From Nemertoderma westbladi (taxonomy: Eukaryota; Xenacoelomorpha; Nemertodermatida; Nemertodermatidae), in NCBI GenBank assembly GCA_032718475.1, contig JAUCBJ010006587.1, positions 62,001-126,000 of the forward strand: DNA of 64,000 nt, in the 5' to 3' direction. The notes under the pieces were generated by a model. That model searched no databases, was not told the DNA's origin, and was given only the letters and a program-made list of their open reading frames with translations. Positions 32,741 to 45,161 of the stretch are shown in pieces. Numbering within the stretch: position 1 is the stretch's first letter; every line of letters begins with the position of its first letter. The translations under genes and the position numbers were made by a program.

Positions 32741-33512
32741 TTTAAATTCATCTTTTAATGAATTTGATAAATTGTTATTTTATACAATTTATAATATTCC
32801 CAAAATTCCATTAATTAATAGATCATGGGAGCGGAGATTCACCTCTTAAGTGTATTAGTGTGCGAGAATCTCCAATATAGAGTCAATAGCCGATAAAATT
32901 CATAAAATCATATATAAAGATGATATTGACCATCAAAGACTTACTATTAAATAGCATCCCAGATCTGTATGCATGAGAATTACCCTAATTCTACCGCTAG
33001 CTTTCCATAATGTCACCATAGCAACAACCACGCTAAAATTAGAAGCGAGTTAACAGAACAATAAAAAGCTTGCCCCATTGAATAGCATAGGGAATAAATA
33101 GCGCACTGCTAGTATCCAAGGATACATAATAAATACAGTGACATTCTGGAAGGTACTGACTAACGGACAAATTGCCCGAATGTGTGCGGTTATGGCAGTT
33201 GTGTTGAATTTGTGCGTTTGTAGGTGAATGTTTCTACTAAGGTGTGTTTACAGTAGCGAGTCGCAATTGTGAAAGTAGCCCTAACTCTCCAGAAAGAACC
33301 TGCAGTACATCTAAGCCTTTGGGACGGACAGTGGAGTGACTTGTGCCGGTTATCGTTGTCGTTGTGTAGCTACATCGTTGGCGAAAGCACGGCGATGACG
33401 GTACATCGGCGCTGAGGATCTTACACTGTCCGGGGGCAAAAGAGGGGTAGGCAGCGACGCCCGCTAGCCTAATATATAAACTCATTATAATATTGATAAA
33501 CTCATAGCAGAT

Positions 33513-34642
33513 ATGACTGAGTTGATAGAAGATGATCTCGGTATTAGGGAGCGATATACTCTACCTTTACAAGCGTTTGTCGATAGCTTGATACGCGGCG
33601 ACGCTGATCCAACTACTACGGAGGATGATGGTCGTTATATCTAACCGCCAATGTCCCGGAAGCAACTTGCGCGTGGGTTGGACTGTAGAAAATTCACCGC
33701 TCGCTATACACATCGTAATGGTACGTATATGGACTTCTTAACTACTGGTCATCCTATCGACCTACACGATACGAACGATATAGACACCAAAAGGGAAATT
33801 GTTTTATTTAAATATCATACCCAGCGGAAGCGGAACGATAAACTGAGACTCGAACACGAAAATTCTATTCGAAACCGACTCGAAAGTGCAGATGGTGAAG
33901 AGCCGGATAAACGCAGCGACTTCACCAAATACCTGGAATTCTTGAGAGAAACCTATCTCGATATTACCAGTCAACAGAATCTAGAAACTCGATATCCTCA
34001 AGGTATACATCATGACCGCATGGTAGAACTCAAACGGCTCTATTCCACTATGATGTATCTTACCGCCGATCGACCGCTACCTGTTGTACCGGATAGTTTC
34101 GAACGGATGGAGGAATATTGTAAGCTGGAGAAAGATCACTCGAGTTTCCCCTACAAGACGTGCGTTTTTGGTATTTTTGCGATGAATGCCCAAGACCCAA
34201 CCAACAAACGGAAAGACATAAACATCCGCGGAGACGTTGCTTTAAACACGGTTTTACTCGCTATATTTACGGGAGTTTCGAGCGAAACTTGTTCGATGTA
34301 TCACCTACGCTCGTTCGACTCAGACGATCCTTAAATAAACCAATGATCAGAGTTTCGGAATACTCGATCAGATCTTCTCATTCCCTAGTGAGACCTCAGA
34401 CTCTTGATCCTATTAGTATGACGGATCCTCCCGAGCTGTACTCACTACTCAAAGATCTAGTGTTACCTGAACAATTAGTCGGTGGCACCCCGGTTGTGGG
34501 CTTCCTAGATATTAGCCCATCCTACCTAGCCGGATTGGGACGCGGACATTTAATATCGCCGCTTAACCCTTACCATCGTCCCGGCTTAACACGATATAAC
34601 CTGTCACCAAAGTGGCGGAGAGCGTTGTACCAAATGAGTTAG
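33513..34642 (+). pseudogene. Copy A accessory 3' frame, broken
   Basis: ATG at 33513 (MTELIEDDLGIRERYTLPLQ) is followed by TAA at 33642 where copy C has a GAA codon. The frame resumes and runs to 34334. The most protein-like continuation is in another frame (34160-34642), so at least one indel separates them. That second part reads FWYFCDECPRPN then ERHKHPRRRCFKH, a possible zinc-binding CX2C...HXH...CX2H arrangement. No signal peptide or membrane segment is seen, so an envelope protein is unlikely. I do not recognise the family. Copy B carries the same stop and the same frame break. Confidence 0.6.
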
Positions 34643-34811
34643 ACGCTATTCTACAAAGATCGGAAAAGGAACTTACGCTTGTTCAGATAAACGTAAATTG
34701 CACTAGCAAGTCCAAGCGGTAAACAAAGTAAATTTATCTCAGTTCGATCGGGAAATCCAGAATCTCTAAGAAGTTATCGAACTTGGACGACCCTATTCTC
34801 TGCGAGAGTTT

Positions 34812-35035
34812 TTGGATGAACGTATCCAGCTACGAGCGGAGGAAAATCAGCTCGAGGAGAAGCATATCGAAACGGCAGATACCTCGCCCATAATCCTACA
34901 CCTTCTGATGCAATCATATTGCACCCTTCACCCCGGAGTTATGGCCCTCCTAGTAAAGTGGCTCGCCCCAAAGAGAAAAGGACTCTTGCTAGCCTCAAAA
35001 AACTGCGTAAACGCCGTCCTCGTAAGAAAGACTAA
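34812..35035 (+). pseudogene. Copy A accessory frame, basic C-terminal tail
   Basis: This segment matches the C-terminal end of the intact-looking frame at 52539-53072 in copy C. The homologous frame ends in a lysine/arginine-rich tail (KVARPKEKR, KKLRKRRPRKKD) with TAA at 35033-35035. An overlapping open frame (34812-35087) is a shifted reading of the same DNA. The tail resembles a nuclear localisation or nucleic-acid-binding segment. About 70 bp later comes the 3' LTR. Confidence 0.55.
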
Positions 35036-35105
35036 CTGTTTAGAGTATCTTTATATTTTAGAAACTGTGATTTGTTATATTTTATAGACTTAAATCCCAT
35101 TTTCT

Positions 35106-35113
35106 GGGAGCGG
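35106..35113 (+). other. Candidate polypurine tract of copy A
   Basis: GGGAGCGG directly before the 3' LTR. It is short and holds one C. The same bases precede the 3' LTR of copy B and, inverted, of copy C, which supports a role in plus-strand priming. Confidence 0.5.
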
Positions 35114-35985
35114 TGTAAAGGCTTTTGCGTAATTAGCCGGTTATTTTCCCCGTAAAGTACTCTGTAGTTGGTTTAACCGGCATAAAAGGCCGTGTCCTTA
35201 CTGTATTGTTGTTTTAGAGGACATAAAAGCCATTTCTTCTGTATGTGTACTTTAGCGGACATGATTAGCAATTCTATGACGCAATAAGCCGGATCCTCTT
35301 GAAACAGTGTAGATACCATGACGACGGCTAACAGCTGATATTGCCACGTAGAACATCTCTTTGTTCTTTGTTCTCTCTTTGATCGGTCGACCAATCAGAG
35401 CGTTTTTTGCCTCTGTGTTGGAGATGGTATATAGAAACTAGGGAAGTGAGTCAGTATGTGAATTCTTCCACAGCCTACAACACCGGCGTGGAACCTACGT
35501 GTTTCAGTCTTTAGTTCAACATTAGTAGGCTTAATTATAGAACGTATATCCGTTATCTAATCTTATTAACTATCCATAACTTAATCATTCATACCTTAAC
35601 ATTACTGCTTTTGCTGTCGGCTATTCATTATATTTGTTGATGGAACATTATATTTGGAATACTGATAAACAATCAGACACCCCAATCTTCTTGATATACT
35701 AAAGGTTAGAGAGACCGGATACATATAACGATTGCGACTTACATTAAGTGGTTTGAAGTGAATCTAATGCTATTTTATAGGCCCTACACGTATTGTCTGT
35801 TGTTCTCCTTATATGTGACTAAAATTAGTGAAGGTCGGCAGATTAGTGTGCAGCATTGTGCAGTATTGTGTATGATTGTGATTGATAACGAAGCATCTCC
35901 TAAAGAATGCGCCATATACGTGAATCTATAGCCATCCCGTTGTGTCTGGTTTAAGTCATAACTCTGTTTATATATTTAGAGCGCC
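35114..35985 (+). repeat. Copy A 3' LTR, part 1 (872 bp)
   Basis: Identical by eye to 22490-23361. Interrupted at GCGCC (35981-35985) by copy B; resumes at 47938. Confidence 0.93.
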
Positions 35986-37153
35986 TGTAAAAGCTTTTGC
36001 GTAATTAGCCGGTTATTATCCCCGTAAAGTACTCTGTGGTTGGTTTACCAGGCATAAAAAGGCCGTGTCCTTGCTGTACTGGTGTTTTAGAGGACATAAA
36101 AGCCATTTCTTCTGTATTTGTACTTTAGAGGACATAATCCGCAATTTCGGGACGCAATAAGCTCGATACTCTTGAAAACAGTGTCGCTACCATGACGACG
36201 GCTAACAGCTGATATTGCCACGTCGACATTTCTTTGTTTCTTTGTTCTCTCGTTGTTCGGTCGACCAATCAGAGCGTTTTTTGTCTCTGTGTTGGAGGTG
36301 GATACAGAAACTCAGGAATTCAGTGTTATGTTTTTGCCCAGAGCCTAAGAACACCGGCTTTTGGCACCTCCGTGTTTCAGTCTTTAGTCTTACATTAGTA
36401 GGCTTAATTATAGAACGTATATCTGTTATCGAGTTACCTTATCAATGCAATTCAATGCTTACTAAACATATCATGCATATCTTACTTAACATTACTGCTT
36501 TTGCTGTCGGTTATTCATTATATTTGTTGATGGAAGATTATATTTGGAATACTGATCAATAGTCAGACACCCAACCTTCTTGATATACTAAAGGTTAGAG
36601 AGACCGGTTACAGATAAACGATTGCGACCTATGTTAAGTGGTTTGAAGTGAATCTAATGCTATTTTATAGGCCCTACATGTATTGTCTGTTATTCTCTTT
36701 GTATGTGACTAAAATTAGTGAAGATCGGCAGATTGGTGTGCAGCATTGTGCAGCATTGTGTATGATTGTGACTGATAACAAAGCATCTCCTAAAGAATGC
36801 GCCATATACGTGAATCTATAGCCATCTCATTGTGTCTGGTTTAAGTCATAACTCTGTTTACATATTTAGAGCGCCACGTCCTAAAGGAACTGTTAATATT
36901 TCCCGAAAGTGAATAATATTTGTCAGAGATTATATATTACGATCAGTCGAATAATACAGTAGGCTTACACCATCAATCATTAAGCTTCCGAATTCAGTCT
37001 CCCGGGTATATCCAGCGGGTGAATGATTGCGCATAGACTGGCTTCGGCTAATGTAGTGTATCAAATACTCGTCATAGGCTAAAGACTATATATCATCTAA
37101 AAGACATCCTAATTTGGCAGGTTAAACTGTCAAAGGTCTTAAAAGCGCAAACA
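35986..37153 (+). repeat. Copy B 5' LTR
   Basis: 1168 bp, the same length as its partner at 46765-47932. An open frame of 115 codons lies inside (36215-36562) and again in the other LTR (46994-47341). It is not kept in the LTRs of copies A or C. Confidence 0.93.
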
Positions 37154-38826
37154 ATAACAGATATTGCTTCTGGATTGCGGCGTAAGCAATCAAGTCTAAA
37201 GTACCGGTACCGGTCGAACGGTAACCTGTACTGCTGTAACCAGTAGGCCTGACTGCCTGATCATCCGAACCGGTACTCCGATCAAGTGCTAGTTGGGAAC
37301 GTAGGGGCTTCAAGTGCTGTGAGGTAAACCCCCTGTGAAAGAATAAGTCGTACTACTGGGTTAGAACGCATACTAACTAATCATTTCGGAGTCTGCATAT
37401 ACCGTAGTTTGTTTAGCCTTGATAGTAGCCTGTCAGTATTTGGTCTGCATTTTGTTTGAGTAGTTTGTACGCGTAGCGTAATATTTATTATTCAGAGTTT
37501 ATGCTATTATTCGCAACATTCATTCCCCAAGTTTATTCCTACAGTAATTGTGTATGTTATACATACCGTTATAGTTAAACTAACCCCGGTACTACATCAG
37601 GGCTGCTCGGCGTAGGTAAAGACTGGAGATTTTGTGCTTTGGTCACTCCGGCAGATACCATGGTTCTTTTAGCTGTTCAAGTATTTTTAACTACTAATTA
37701 TTTGTTGTACAAGTACTTGTACCTAATTTAGGGTTTAGTGTACAGTGCTTTCCGAAAGCAATTAGTGTGTAGGCAGTATATTTGTGTTGTAAAGTGGTTA
37801 ATAGGCACGTTGGTTCTGGTAGACCGCGGTAATTAATCTCTAGGTAGGAACACTCCGTGATACATAACGTAGTACCTATAGCGATACGGTTATAGGTCGT
37901 CAGGCGGTGGTATTTTCCTATCTGGACAACGCAGTATATTTACTACTACTTATTATTTTCAAATACCGTAGTAACCTGTCCGTTGTAATAACCAGATATA
38001 CTAACCCTTTGTTAGGCTGGTTTGTAGATTTCTTGTAAAATTACCCTAAAAATTCGTATTTGTGTATTTGTAATTAAATTTTTGTGTTTATTTAGAGATT
38101 GTAATCTCAACCCGAATTGTACGTAATTTGTAGTATTAAGTAACTTAGGTAAATTATAATTATTTGTTTTAGTGTCCAACAAGTAGCACTCCACTGAGAG
38201 CACACAGCTTCTGTGTAGTGACTCCCCCAGAAATAATAACATTTATTTCAAATATTGACAAAAACCCATTTTAACGGGTATATATATTATAAATCAACTC
38301 AAACGATTTATAAATAGTAGGCCTGCCATACAACAATTAGGTCTCAATATCAGTTGGACTACTGCTTAAATAACGGTAATAAAGTAAGTTAAAGTAACCA
38401 AGTAACCCTTAAAATTCCGAAATTCAATTATTCTAAAATAATTGATATACCGGTATTTACAATAGGCTTATTATCTTTATTTTATAAATATAGGCTGAAA
38501 TTATACCGGTATTCTGTAATTAATTCTAGTCTGTAATTATACTTATATATATACATTATAAGTGTAAGCTGTATACCGGTATTCAAGATAGGCCTATTAT
38601 ATATATAAACTTAGGCTGAAATCATACCGGTATTCTGTAATTAATTCTAGTTACTAATAATACTTATATATACCATAAGCATACCGGTATTCTAATATTA
38701 TATATATATCACGCTACACTGAGTAGCAGTATCGGTAATTAATTACTAGGCTAGCAGTTAATACTGAATTACTAGACTTGCTTTAACTGTATTTATAGCC
38801 GTAGGCATTCAACTGTGTAAACAAAC
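37154..38826 (+). other. Copy B leader
   Basis: About 1.67 kb, noncoding. Compared with copy A it carries an additional stretch of about 440 bp (about 37357-37802), part of which is also found in copy C, so copy A has probably lost it. The 67- to 69-bp repeats next to the LTR are reduced to one. The ATACCGGTATT repeats before gag are kept. Confidence 0.75.
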
Positions 38827-41800
38827 ATGTCTGACACAACCCAATCACTGTCGGATAGTCTCCTAGATAGTGTTAGAATGACTGTTAGACAGTGTCTTAA
38901 AAGGATCAGTGACCCAGATCCAAGTATAGAACATCCTAGATCCAAGTCTAAGTCCCCTCCTACTGTAAGAAAGGCCATCCCTACAGTAGTAGTGTCAGAC
39001 CCTAGACTAGTAGAACATCGTAGGTCTATCATAGGCACTCAAGCTCAGGTCAAGCGGGACCAAGAAGCAGCGGAACAGCAACAACCCGCGAGCCAAGAAT
39101 TTATTTCTCAGCGGCCCGACAGCTCCAGTAGCGAGGATACTGTAGAGCTGACACCCGAGCGCGGAGCAAGGATGACGGATGCGGTTTATTCGGATCCCCT
39201 TCTCATCCTTCCTGCAGCCGTACTCACTAGGTTATTGATTGCGGTGGAAGAACACCAGATCCATTGGGCGAGAAGTAAGCGATCAACTAAAGATAGTTAT
39301 GCGGGATACACAAGGGAAGAACTGAAGTCTATGGTCGAGTCGCAATGGAACTTCCCCGGACCCGGACTCCCGTTTGATTTATCAGAAGCTGCCTGGGAAG
39401 ACATACACCGGATGGGAGTAGCCAAGGAAACCATCGATCCAGCTGTGTGGAAGAGGTCCGCAGCCGGATACGCACAGGGATTCTTCAGCTCTATGGAGCG
39501 AGTAAAAGAACAACTGTTTCAACAACCTCAAGGACCTCAAGAGCAGGGACAACTGCTTTATCAAGTTAGAGAGAGAATTCTGCGAATTAGGCTAATCTTA
39601 TCGGCCTTTGAGGAGGCTTCTAAAAGAAGACAAGACACGTCGTTGCAAGTTGCCGTAAAGACTTGGTTTCAACGGGTGAGTCTCCAAGTTCAAGGAACGG
39701 CTCAGTGGAAAGCTCAGCTGGAGGAGCGCTCAACCCATGGAGAATCAACAGACGCTACTTTTTCCCAAGTGGAAAGTGAAGCGACGGCAGAGAACCCGCA
39801 TAAGAGGGATGCCATTGATATCTATCTGTCAGACTATCAACGTTTCTTAGGTGATGAAGAGTTGAGGAGAAGGTTGGATGGACTTAACCCTAATAGTGAA
39901 GGAGCACAGCGTGTGCTTGACGCCATCGACGTGGATAGGTTAGCGGCGAACCACGCTAAATTCGATGAACAACTCCGCATCGCTAGAGACCAAGAAGAAA
40001 AGGTGAAGAAAAAAGGCATAGAAGACAGAAAGAAAGCAGCAGTAGCAGCTGCAGAAGCCGAAAGGAAAGCAGCCGAAGAGGAAAGTAAAGCAGCCGAAAT
40101 GGAAAGAAAAGCGGCAGCGGCAGAGGCAGAAGCGAAAAGAAAGGCGGCAGCGGCAGAGGCAGAAGCGAAAAGAAAAGCAGCCGAAATGGAAAGAAAAGCG
40201 GCAATGGCAGCGGCAGAAGCGGAGCGGATAGCGGCTGAAGAGATCGCCCAATTAGAATTGGAAAATATTCAGGAGAATCAAGACTGCATAAATAAACAGT
40301 TAACAGCTAGTAATATGCAGATGATGAATCGATCTACTCCCAAAAGACAGGGATATACATCATCTGAGGAAGGCGATACCACCGATACTGAAGGCAAAGG
40401 AAATAGATCTCACCTAAGCAGACGTAAAAGAACATCCCACCGTCAGAAATTGCCTGATTTGCCTCCAGCTGTTAGAAGGCAACTAAATAACACCAACTTA
40501 GGTAGTACAGAACCCACAGACCAAATAATTACAATAGAGAGACTCCCTACTATAGTAGATGAGCCTGAAATAATTAGGCCTGTTCCCGAAGCTACCCTTT
40601 CGGTGGTAGAGACACCTGTACTCCCTGAACCTACCTCTAAATTCCCTTTGCACAGTACTAAGCTACCTGTGCCCAGCAGAACAGCCCATGAGACAGTTCA
40701 TGCCCTGGACTCCGAGCGAAATATTCATGATTTGTCGCCCGTTGTCCCTCGTCCGCCCGCTACAACGTTGGCGAATCCCGCTTCGGCGGTCGAATGGGTG
40801 GATGAGAGACGACGGGGGATGGATCTCCTGCTCGGACAGATGCAGGAGACCGTTCAGCAATTCAAGGGCACAGTAAGGGAAAGTAGGCTAGAGTTGCAAG
40901 AAGTGCAGCAAAGTATCGCGCTAGAACGCGATAAATTAGTAAATACACAAAAGGGTATACCACCACCCCCTGTAACAATGTGTCAACCTGTTAGGTCTGA
41001 AGTATCTCATGCGCAAGGTGTGGAGCCTACACGCATCTATACTGCTAGCGAAGTAGAAACTCCTATAGTGAACCCTATTAAGGGTAATTATAGACCTGTT
41101 GATAATGATATTCCCTATAGACCGGATCATAATCTGAGAAATTTATATACCGATAACTCGATATTAAATAACACGATGGCCCAAGAAAGTTTTACGCGTC
41201 AAATGGCTAGAACCGAAGCCTGGCAAGCGGTAAAGGTGGGAGAGATCGTCAAGTTCAATGGAGATGAGATGAAATGGTTACCTTTTAATGAATATTACAA
41301 AGATAACATACAGAACTCTGTACTATCTAATGGAGAGAAACTTAGATTCCTCATCGAGTGCTTGGAAGGATCTCCCAAGTTAATGGCGTTAAAGTTTATT
41401 GGACATCCAGACGGATTAAGACAAGTTTGGGATACACTAAACATCAGGTATGGTAATAGGAATAACATAGCTAGGTATTTGTATGCAAAATTAATGGTGC
41501 CCCGAAAGTTTCTTAGCAGCGGGATTATAGAGTTTTCCGATGAGATTCAGGAGATCTGTAGACAATTAGATTGGCTAGGTAAGTCTCATGTATACCAGAA
41601 TTCTATGGTTGTAGGAGCCTTAGCATCTACTTTGCCCAAGGGTGGAGTAGGTACACGCTGGGACAAGAAAGTGTTATATATGATGGAACAACAACGACGA
41701 GACCCTACCATGGCTGATCTCATGTCATTCTTAGATGGAGAAGTGAAATTACAGCTCCTAAGGCAGTCCAGAGAGAAGACACTGGAAAACAAGGTAAGTG

Positions 41801-42363
41801 AGAAACCCGTTTCTAGGAGAAGGGTAACACCAGTGTGTTATACAGACGACGGCGAAAGCCAGACTTCTCAAGGAGAGGATAGCGGGAAAGACACTGAAAG
41901 ATCTTATTATGTCAATAAAACGCCTAAAGACCAGGTAAGTAAATTCAAGTCTCGAACCAATGACAGGAGAGAACAGGTAAGAAAAACTCCTCCTACGTCT
42001 CCCAAGAGAATTCAGGTGAGAAAGCCCGAGGAAAGAACGAACGTGCACCACACAGCACATGTTAAAGTAAGTAACATCAAGCCCAAATGTGTGCTGTGCG
42101 ATGGGCCCCACCGTTTAAGTGCGTGTGATGAATTCCTGAGGAAATCACTAAAGGACAGACGTGAAGTCATGTGGGATAAGCGGTTGTGTTATAATTGCCT
42201 CAGACGAGGACACCAACGGCGAACCTGTTACTCCGACGTAAGGTGTGCAAAGTGCGGCGCGAAACATCATATCTTGTTGCACACGGAATTCGAACGAAAC
42301 AGCCCGAGTCAGGTAAGTGAGTCCGAACTACATGTCCAATTCAGTGATGTGAACGACACTTGA
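38827..42363 (+). CDS. Copy B gag polyprotein, 1178 residues
   Basis: The longest gag in the window. Starts MSDTTQSLSD. An alanine/glutamate/lysine-rich coiled coil spans about residues 395-480, with more AEAKRKAAA-type units than copy A. The DUF1759 capsid-like region begins near 815, and three zinc knuckles lie at about 1086-1153. The frame ends early at TGA: an additional T (ACACTTGACC near 42358-42364, against ACACTGACC in copy A) shifts the frame after VNDT. The rest follows at 42377. Confidence 0.87.
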   Translation: MSDTTQSLSDSLLDSVRMTVRQCLKRISDPDPSIEHPRSKSKSPPTVRKAIPTVVVSDPRLVEHRRSIIGTQAQVKRDQEAAEQQQPASQEFISQRPDSSSSEDTVELTPERGARMTDAVYSDPLLILPAAVLTRLLIAVEEHQIHWARSKRSTKDSYAGYTREELKSMVESQWNFPGPGLPFDLSEAAWEDIHRMGVAKETIDPAVWKRSAAGYAQGFFSSMERVKEQLFQQPQGPQEQGQLLYQVRERILRIRLILSAFEEASKRRQDTSLQVAVKTWFQRVSLQVQGTAQWKAQLEERSTHGESTDATFSQVESEATAENPHKRDAIDIYLSDYQRFLGDEELRRRLDGLNPNSEGAQRVLDAIDVDRLAANHAKFDEQLRIARDQEEKVKKKGIEDRKKAAVAAAEAERKAAEEESKAAEMERKAAAAEAEAKRKAAAAEAEAKRKAAEMERKAAMAAAEAERIAAEEIAQLELENIQENQDCINKQLTASNMQMMNRSTPKRQGYTSSEEGDTTDTEGKGNRSHLSRRKRTSHRQKLPDLPPAVRRQLNNTNLGSTEPTDQIITIERLPTIVDEPEIIRPVPEATLSVVETPVLPEPTSKFPLHSTKLPVPSRTAHETVHALDSERNIHDLSPVVPRPPATTLANPASAVEWVDERRRGMDLLLGQMQETVQQFKGTVRESRLELQEVQQSIALERDKLVNTQKGIPPPPVTMCQPVRSEVSHAQGVEPTRIYTASEVETPIVNPIKGNYRPVDNDIPYRPDHNLRNLYTDNSILNNTMAQESFTRQMARTEAWQAVKVGEIVKFNGDEMKWLPFNEYYKDNIQNSVLSNGEKLRFLIECLEGSPKLMALKFIGHPDGLRQVWDTLNIRYGNRNNIARYLYAKLMVPRKFLSSGIIEFSDEIQEICRQLDWLGKSHVYQNSMVVGALASTLPKGGVGTRWDKKVLYMMEQQRRDPTMADLMSFLDGEVKLQLLRQSREKTLENKVSEKPVSRRRVTPVCYTDDGESQTSQGEDSGKDTERSYYVNKTPKDQVSKFKSRTNDRREQVRKTPPTSPKRIQVRKPEERTNVHHTAHVKVSNIKPKCVLCDGPHRLSACDEFLRKSLKDRREVMWDKRLCYNCLRRGHQRRTCYSDVRCAKCGAKHHILLHTEFERNSPSQVSESELHVQFSDVNDT

Positions 42364-42376
42364 CCAATATTCTGAG

Positions 42377-43519
42377 ATGGAAGGATTCTATACGGACGAA
42401 TTCTCCGACGAAAACGAATCCTGTTACCTAACAAATACCGCAGTGTATCGAGCACTTACGTATGAAAAAGACACCGACAGCGAGCCCCCCCTAACTACTT
42501 CTGACAGACAACCATCTTGGAAAGCACCACCTTCCAATGTAGGAATCCGAGAATTTCCTGTAGTACAGGTAAGGGTCCACGGACCTAAAAGGAGTTATGA
42601 AGTGAACGCCCTCCTTGACTCCGGTAGTACAGGAACATTCATCGACAAAGAACTAGCCGAAGACATCTTTGCTGGACAACCCAAGTTCCGAACTAAGCTA
42701 AACATGTCAGGAATTATGCAGGTTTGGAAATCTACAGTAATCGCAGATTATTATGTAGGTGCGTTGTCCACCCCCCAGGATGAACTAGGAGAACAGAGCA
42801 TAAGGTCAGTAAAAATGTTAGCGATAAAGAACTTCGCGACCAGCCAAGTGGAACCTTATAACTGGGATGAGGACGATTTCACCCAGCAGTTTGAAATACC
42901 TAGATTCAACACCGATTACCCTGGAGTCCAAATACTCATCGGTCAAAATGCGCATGAAGCGCTCGAGACATTGGAGAAACGGCCTGCTCAACCGCAACCT
43001 CTACAAGTTTATGCGGGAGGAACTAGAGTAGGTTGGTACTTTACTGGCCCTTCTCGTAGAACTCTTATGGAAAGATTACCAAAAGAACAGGTATATCAAT
43101 TAAGTGAATGGGAAGTGGAGAGCAGTGAAGTTGACGACCCAACTGAGGGAACACCATACTCCTCAGATAATGACGACATCAACTCCAATGTAGATCAATG
43201 GAGACATTGCCCCGAGACGATTAATCTAGCCGACATCGCTTCCAGAGGAGCAACTCCTCAAGAACTTACAGATACTCCAGACCGGTTAGGTGGACCCGAC
43301 TTCCTAAGTAAAGAAGATGAATGGCCTCCTCATCTTACCACGGTGAAGATTAGACAGGCCAAGGGAGCGGAGAAAGTAACACAACCACTCAATCGCCCAG
43401 CTGGTCGTTTATGTTTACCGGAAAGAGACCGAAAACTGTCCGGAAACTATGGAAGGCAAGATACTCTTCCCACGACCACCTCCCTAATCCAAAAAATATC
43501 TAGGGACTCCATAACGTGA
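42377..43519 (+). CDS. Copy B protease and pol remnant, after a 1-nt frameshift
   Basis: 380 codons continuing the frame lost at 42363. The aspartic protease motif LLDSGSTGTF is present near residue 80. Then comes the same SSDNDD-to-DQWRHC junction as in copy A, and the same integrase deletion leading to PLNRPAGRLCLPERDRK. It stops at TGA 43517-43519. Reverse transcriptase, RNase H and integrase are absent. Without the T insertion it would be fused to gag, as in the layout of copies A and C. Confidence 0.83.
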   Translation: MEGFYTDEFSDENESCYLTNTAVYRALTYEKDTDSEPPLTTSDRQPSWKAPPSNVGIREFPVVQVRVHGPKRSYEVNALLDSGSTGTFIDKELAEDIFAGQPKFRTKLNMSGIMQVWKSTVIADYYVGALSTPQDELGEQSIRSVKMLAIKNFATSQVEPYNWDEDDFTQQFEIPRFNTDYPGVQILIGQNAHEALETLEKRPAQPQPLQVYAGGTRVGWYFTGPSRRTLMERLPKEQVYQLSEWEVESSEVDDPTEGTPYSSDNDDINSNVDQWRHCPETINLADIASRGATPQELTDTPDRLGGPDFLSKEDEWPPHLTTVKIRQAKGAEKVTQPLNRPAGRLCLPERDRKLSGNYGRQDTLPTTTSLIQKISRDSIT

Positions 43520-44064
43520 CAACATACGGAGTGGGTGTGTGACTATATTATTTTATATTTATTTTTATTATTTTATATTATGTATGTATTATTATGTAAT
43601 TTTATTATAATCGTTTTCTTTAATTTTATTTAGTAGAATGTTATTTAGTGATTATTTAGTAGATTAGTGCAATATATTAGTGTTTATTACTTAATTACTT
43701 ATATATTATATTTAATGCGACGGCGAGAAATAATTCTTTTTCTCCTTCCTTACTGTCCGTATTACATTACAAATACGTAACTACAGTAAGATGAAATGTC
43801 CGTACTTATTAAAGTACAATAAAGCCACTACTATATTCAAGTATTATTGGTAGGCAGGGTATTAGGAATGCAAAGTTCAGATCCTCGTGTCTCGGCTAAA
43901 CCAAGCTCTGGGTAGACCTTGGAAACGACTTGCCTCTTCACACTGACATTGCTTCGTGCGATATTGCTCTCATACCGTATATTAAATAATACATATAGTA
44001 GCGTGATGTCCCTTTAACAGTAGCGTATAACGCAAATAAATCTGTTAAACCCTTTGATCATATG

Positions 44065-44345
44065 TAATTCTAGTCGATTAAGATATCGTGGCACCCACCG
44101 ATACGCTTGAAAGACAAATTTCTAGAATCAATGGTTAACGTCCCCAGACAAGTTCTGGAATAAACTGGTGCCCATCCTAAATATTAATTATTAATATTTA
44201 CAAAAATCTGTCAAATATCAGATCCTTTAAAATTCTAGTCGATTAAGATATCGTAGCACTTACCGATGCTCTTAAAAGGACAAAATTCCGAGAATCAAGG
44301 ATCCCAGTCCCCAGACACGTTCTGGAATAAAATTGTGTCTATTTA
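44065..44345 (+). repeat. Two 165-bp direct repeats in copy B 3' noncoding region
   Basis: Units begin at 44069 and 44234, corresponding to 32438 and 32601 in copy A. They lie in the noncoding stretch between the end of pol and the accessory frame (43520-45161). Confidence 0.75.
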
Positions 44346-45161
44346 ACATTAAATAATAAAATTTACGGGAATAAATTTAAATTCATACTTTAATGAATTT
44401 AATAAATTGCAATTTTATACAATTTATAACATTCCCAAAATTCCATTAATTAATAGATCATGGGAGCGGAGATTCACTATATTAAGTGTATTTGTGTGTG
44501 AGAATCTCCAATGTATAGTCAATAGCCGATAAAATTCATAAAATCATATATAGAGAGGATATTGACAATTAAAGAATTACTATTAAATAGCATCCCAGAT
44601 CTGTATGCATGAGAATTACCCTAATTCTACCGCTAGCTTTCCATAATGTCACCATGGCAACAACCACGCTAGAATTAGAAGTGAGTTAAAAGAACAATAA
44701 AGGGCTTGCGTATTGAATAGCATACGGAATAAATAGCACACCGCTAGTATCCAAGGATACATAATAACAACGTGACATTCTGGAAGGCACTTGACTAACG
44801 GACAAATGACCCAAATGTGTGATAGAATGTGTACCATTTGTGACTGTTACGTGGAATTTGTGCGTTTGTAGGTGAATGTTACTACTAAGGTGTGTTTACA
44901 GTAGCGAGTCGCAATTGTGAAAGTAACCCTAACTCTCCAGTAAGAACCTGAAGTATATCTAAGCCTTTGGGACGGACGGTGGAGTGGCTCGTGCTGGTTG
45001 TTGTAGTCGTTGTGCAGCTACGACGTTGGCGATAGGCACATCGGCGAAAGTACACCAGCGCTGAGGATCTCGCACTGTCCGGGGGCAGATAGGGGTAGGC
45101 AGCGACGCCCGCTCGCCTAAATATAAACTCATTATAATATGGATAAACTTATATAGCAGAT

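Noticed and set aside
33513-34642. Envelope gene of a BEL-type retrovirus-like element
   Set aside because: No signal peptide, membrane segment or surface-protein features; the tail is strongly basic.
36215-36562. 115-codon frame with a hydrophobic stretch in both LTRs of copy B
   Set aside because: It lies fully within the LTR, starts before any clear promoter, and is not kept in the LTRs of copies A and C.
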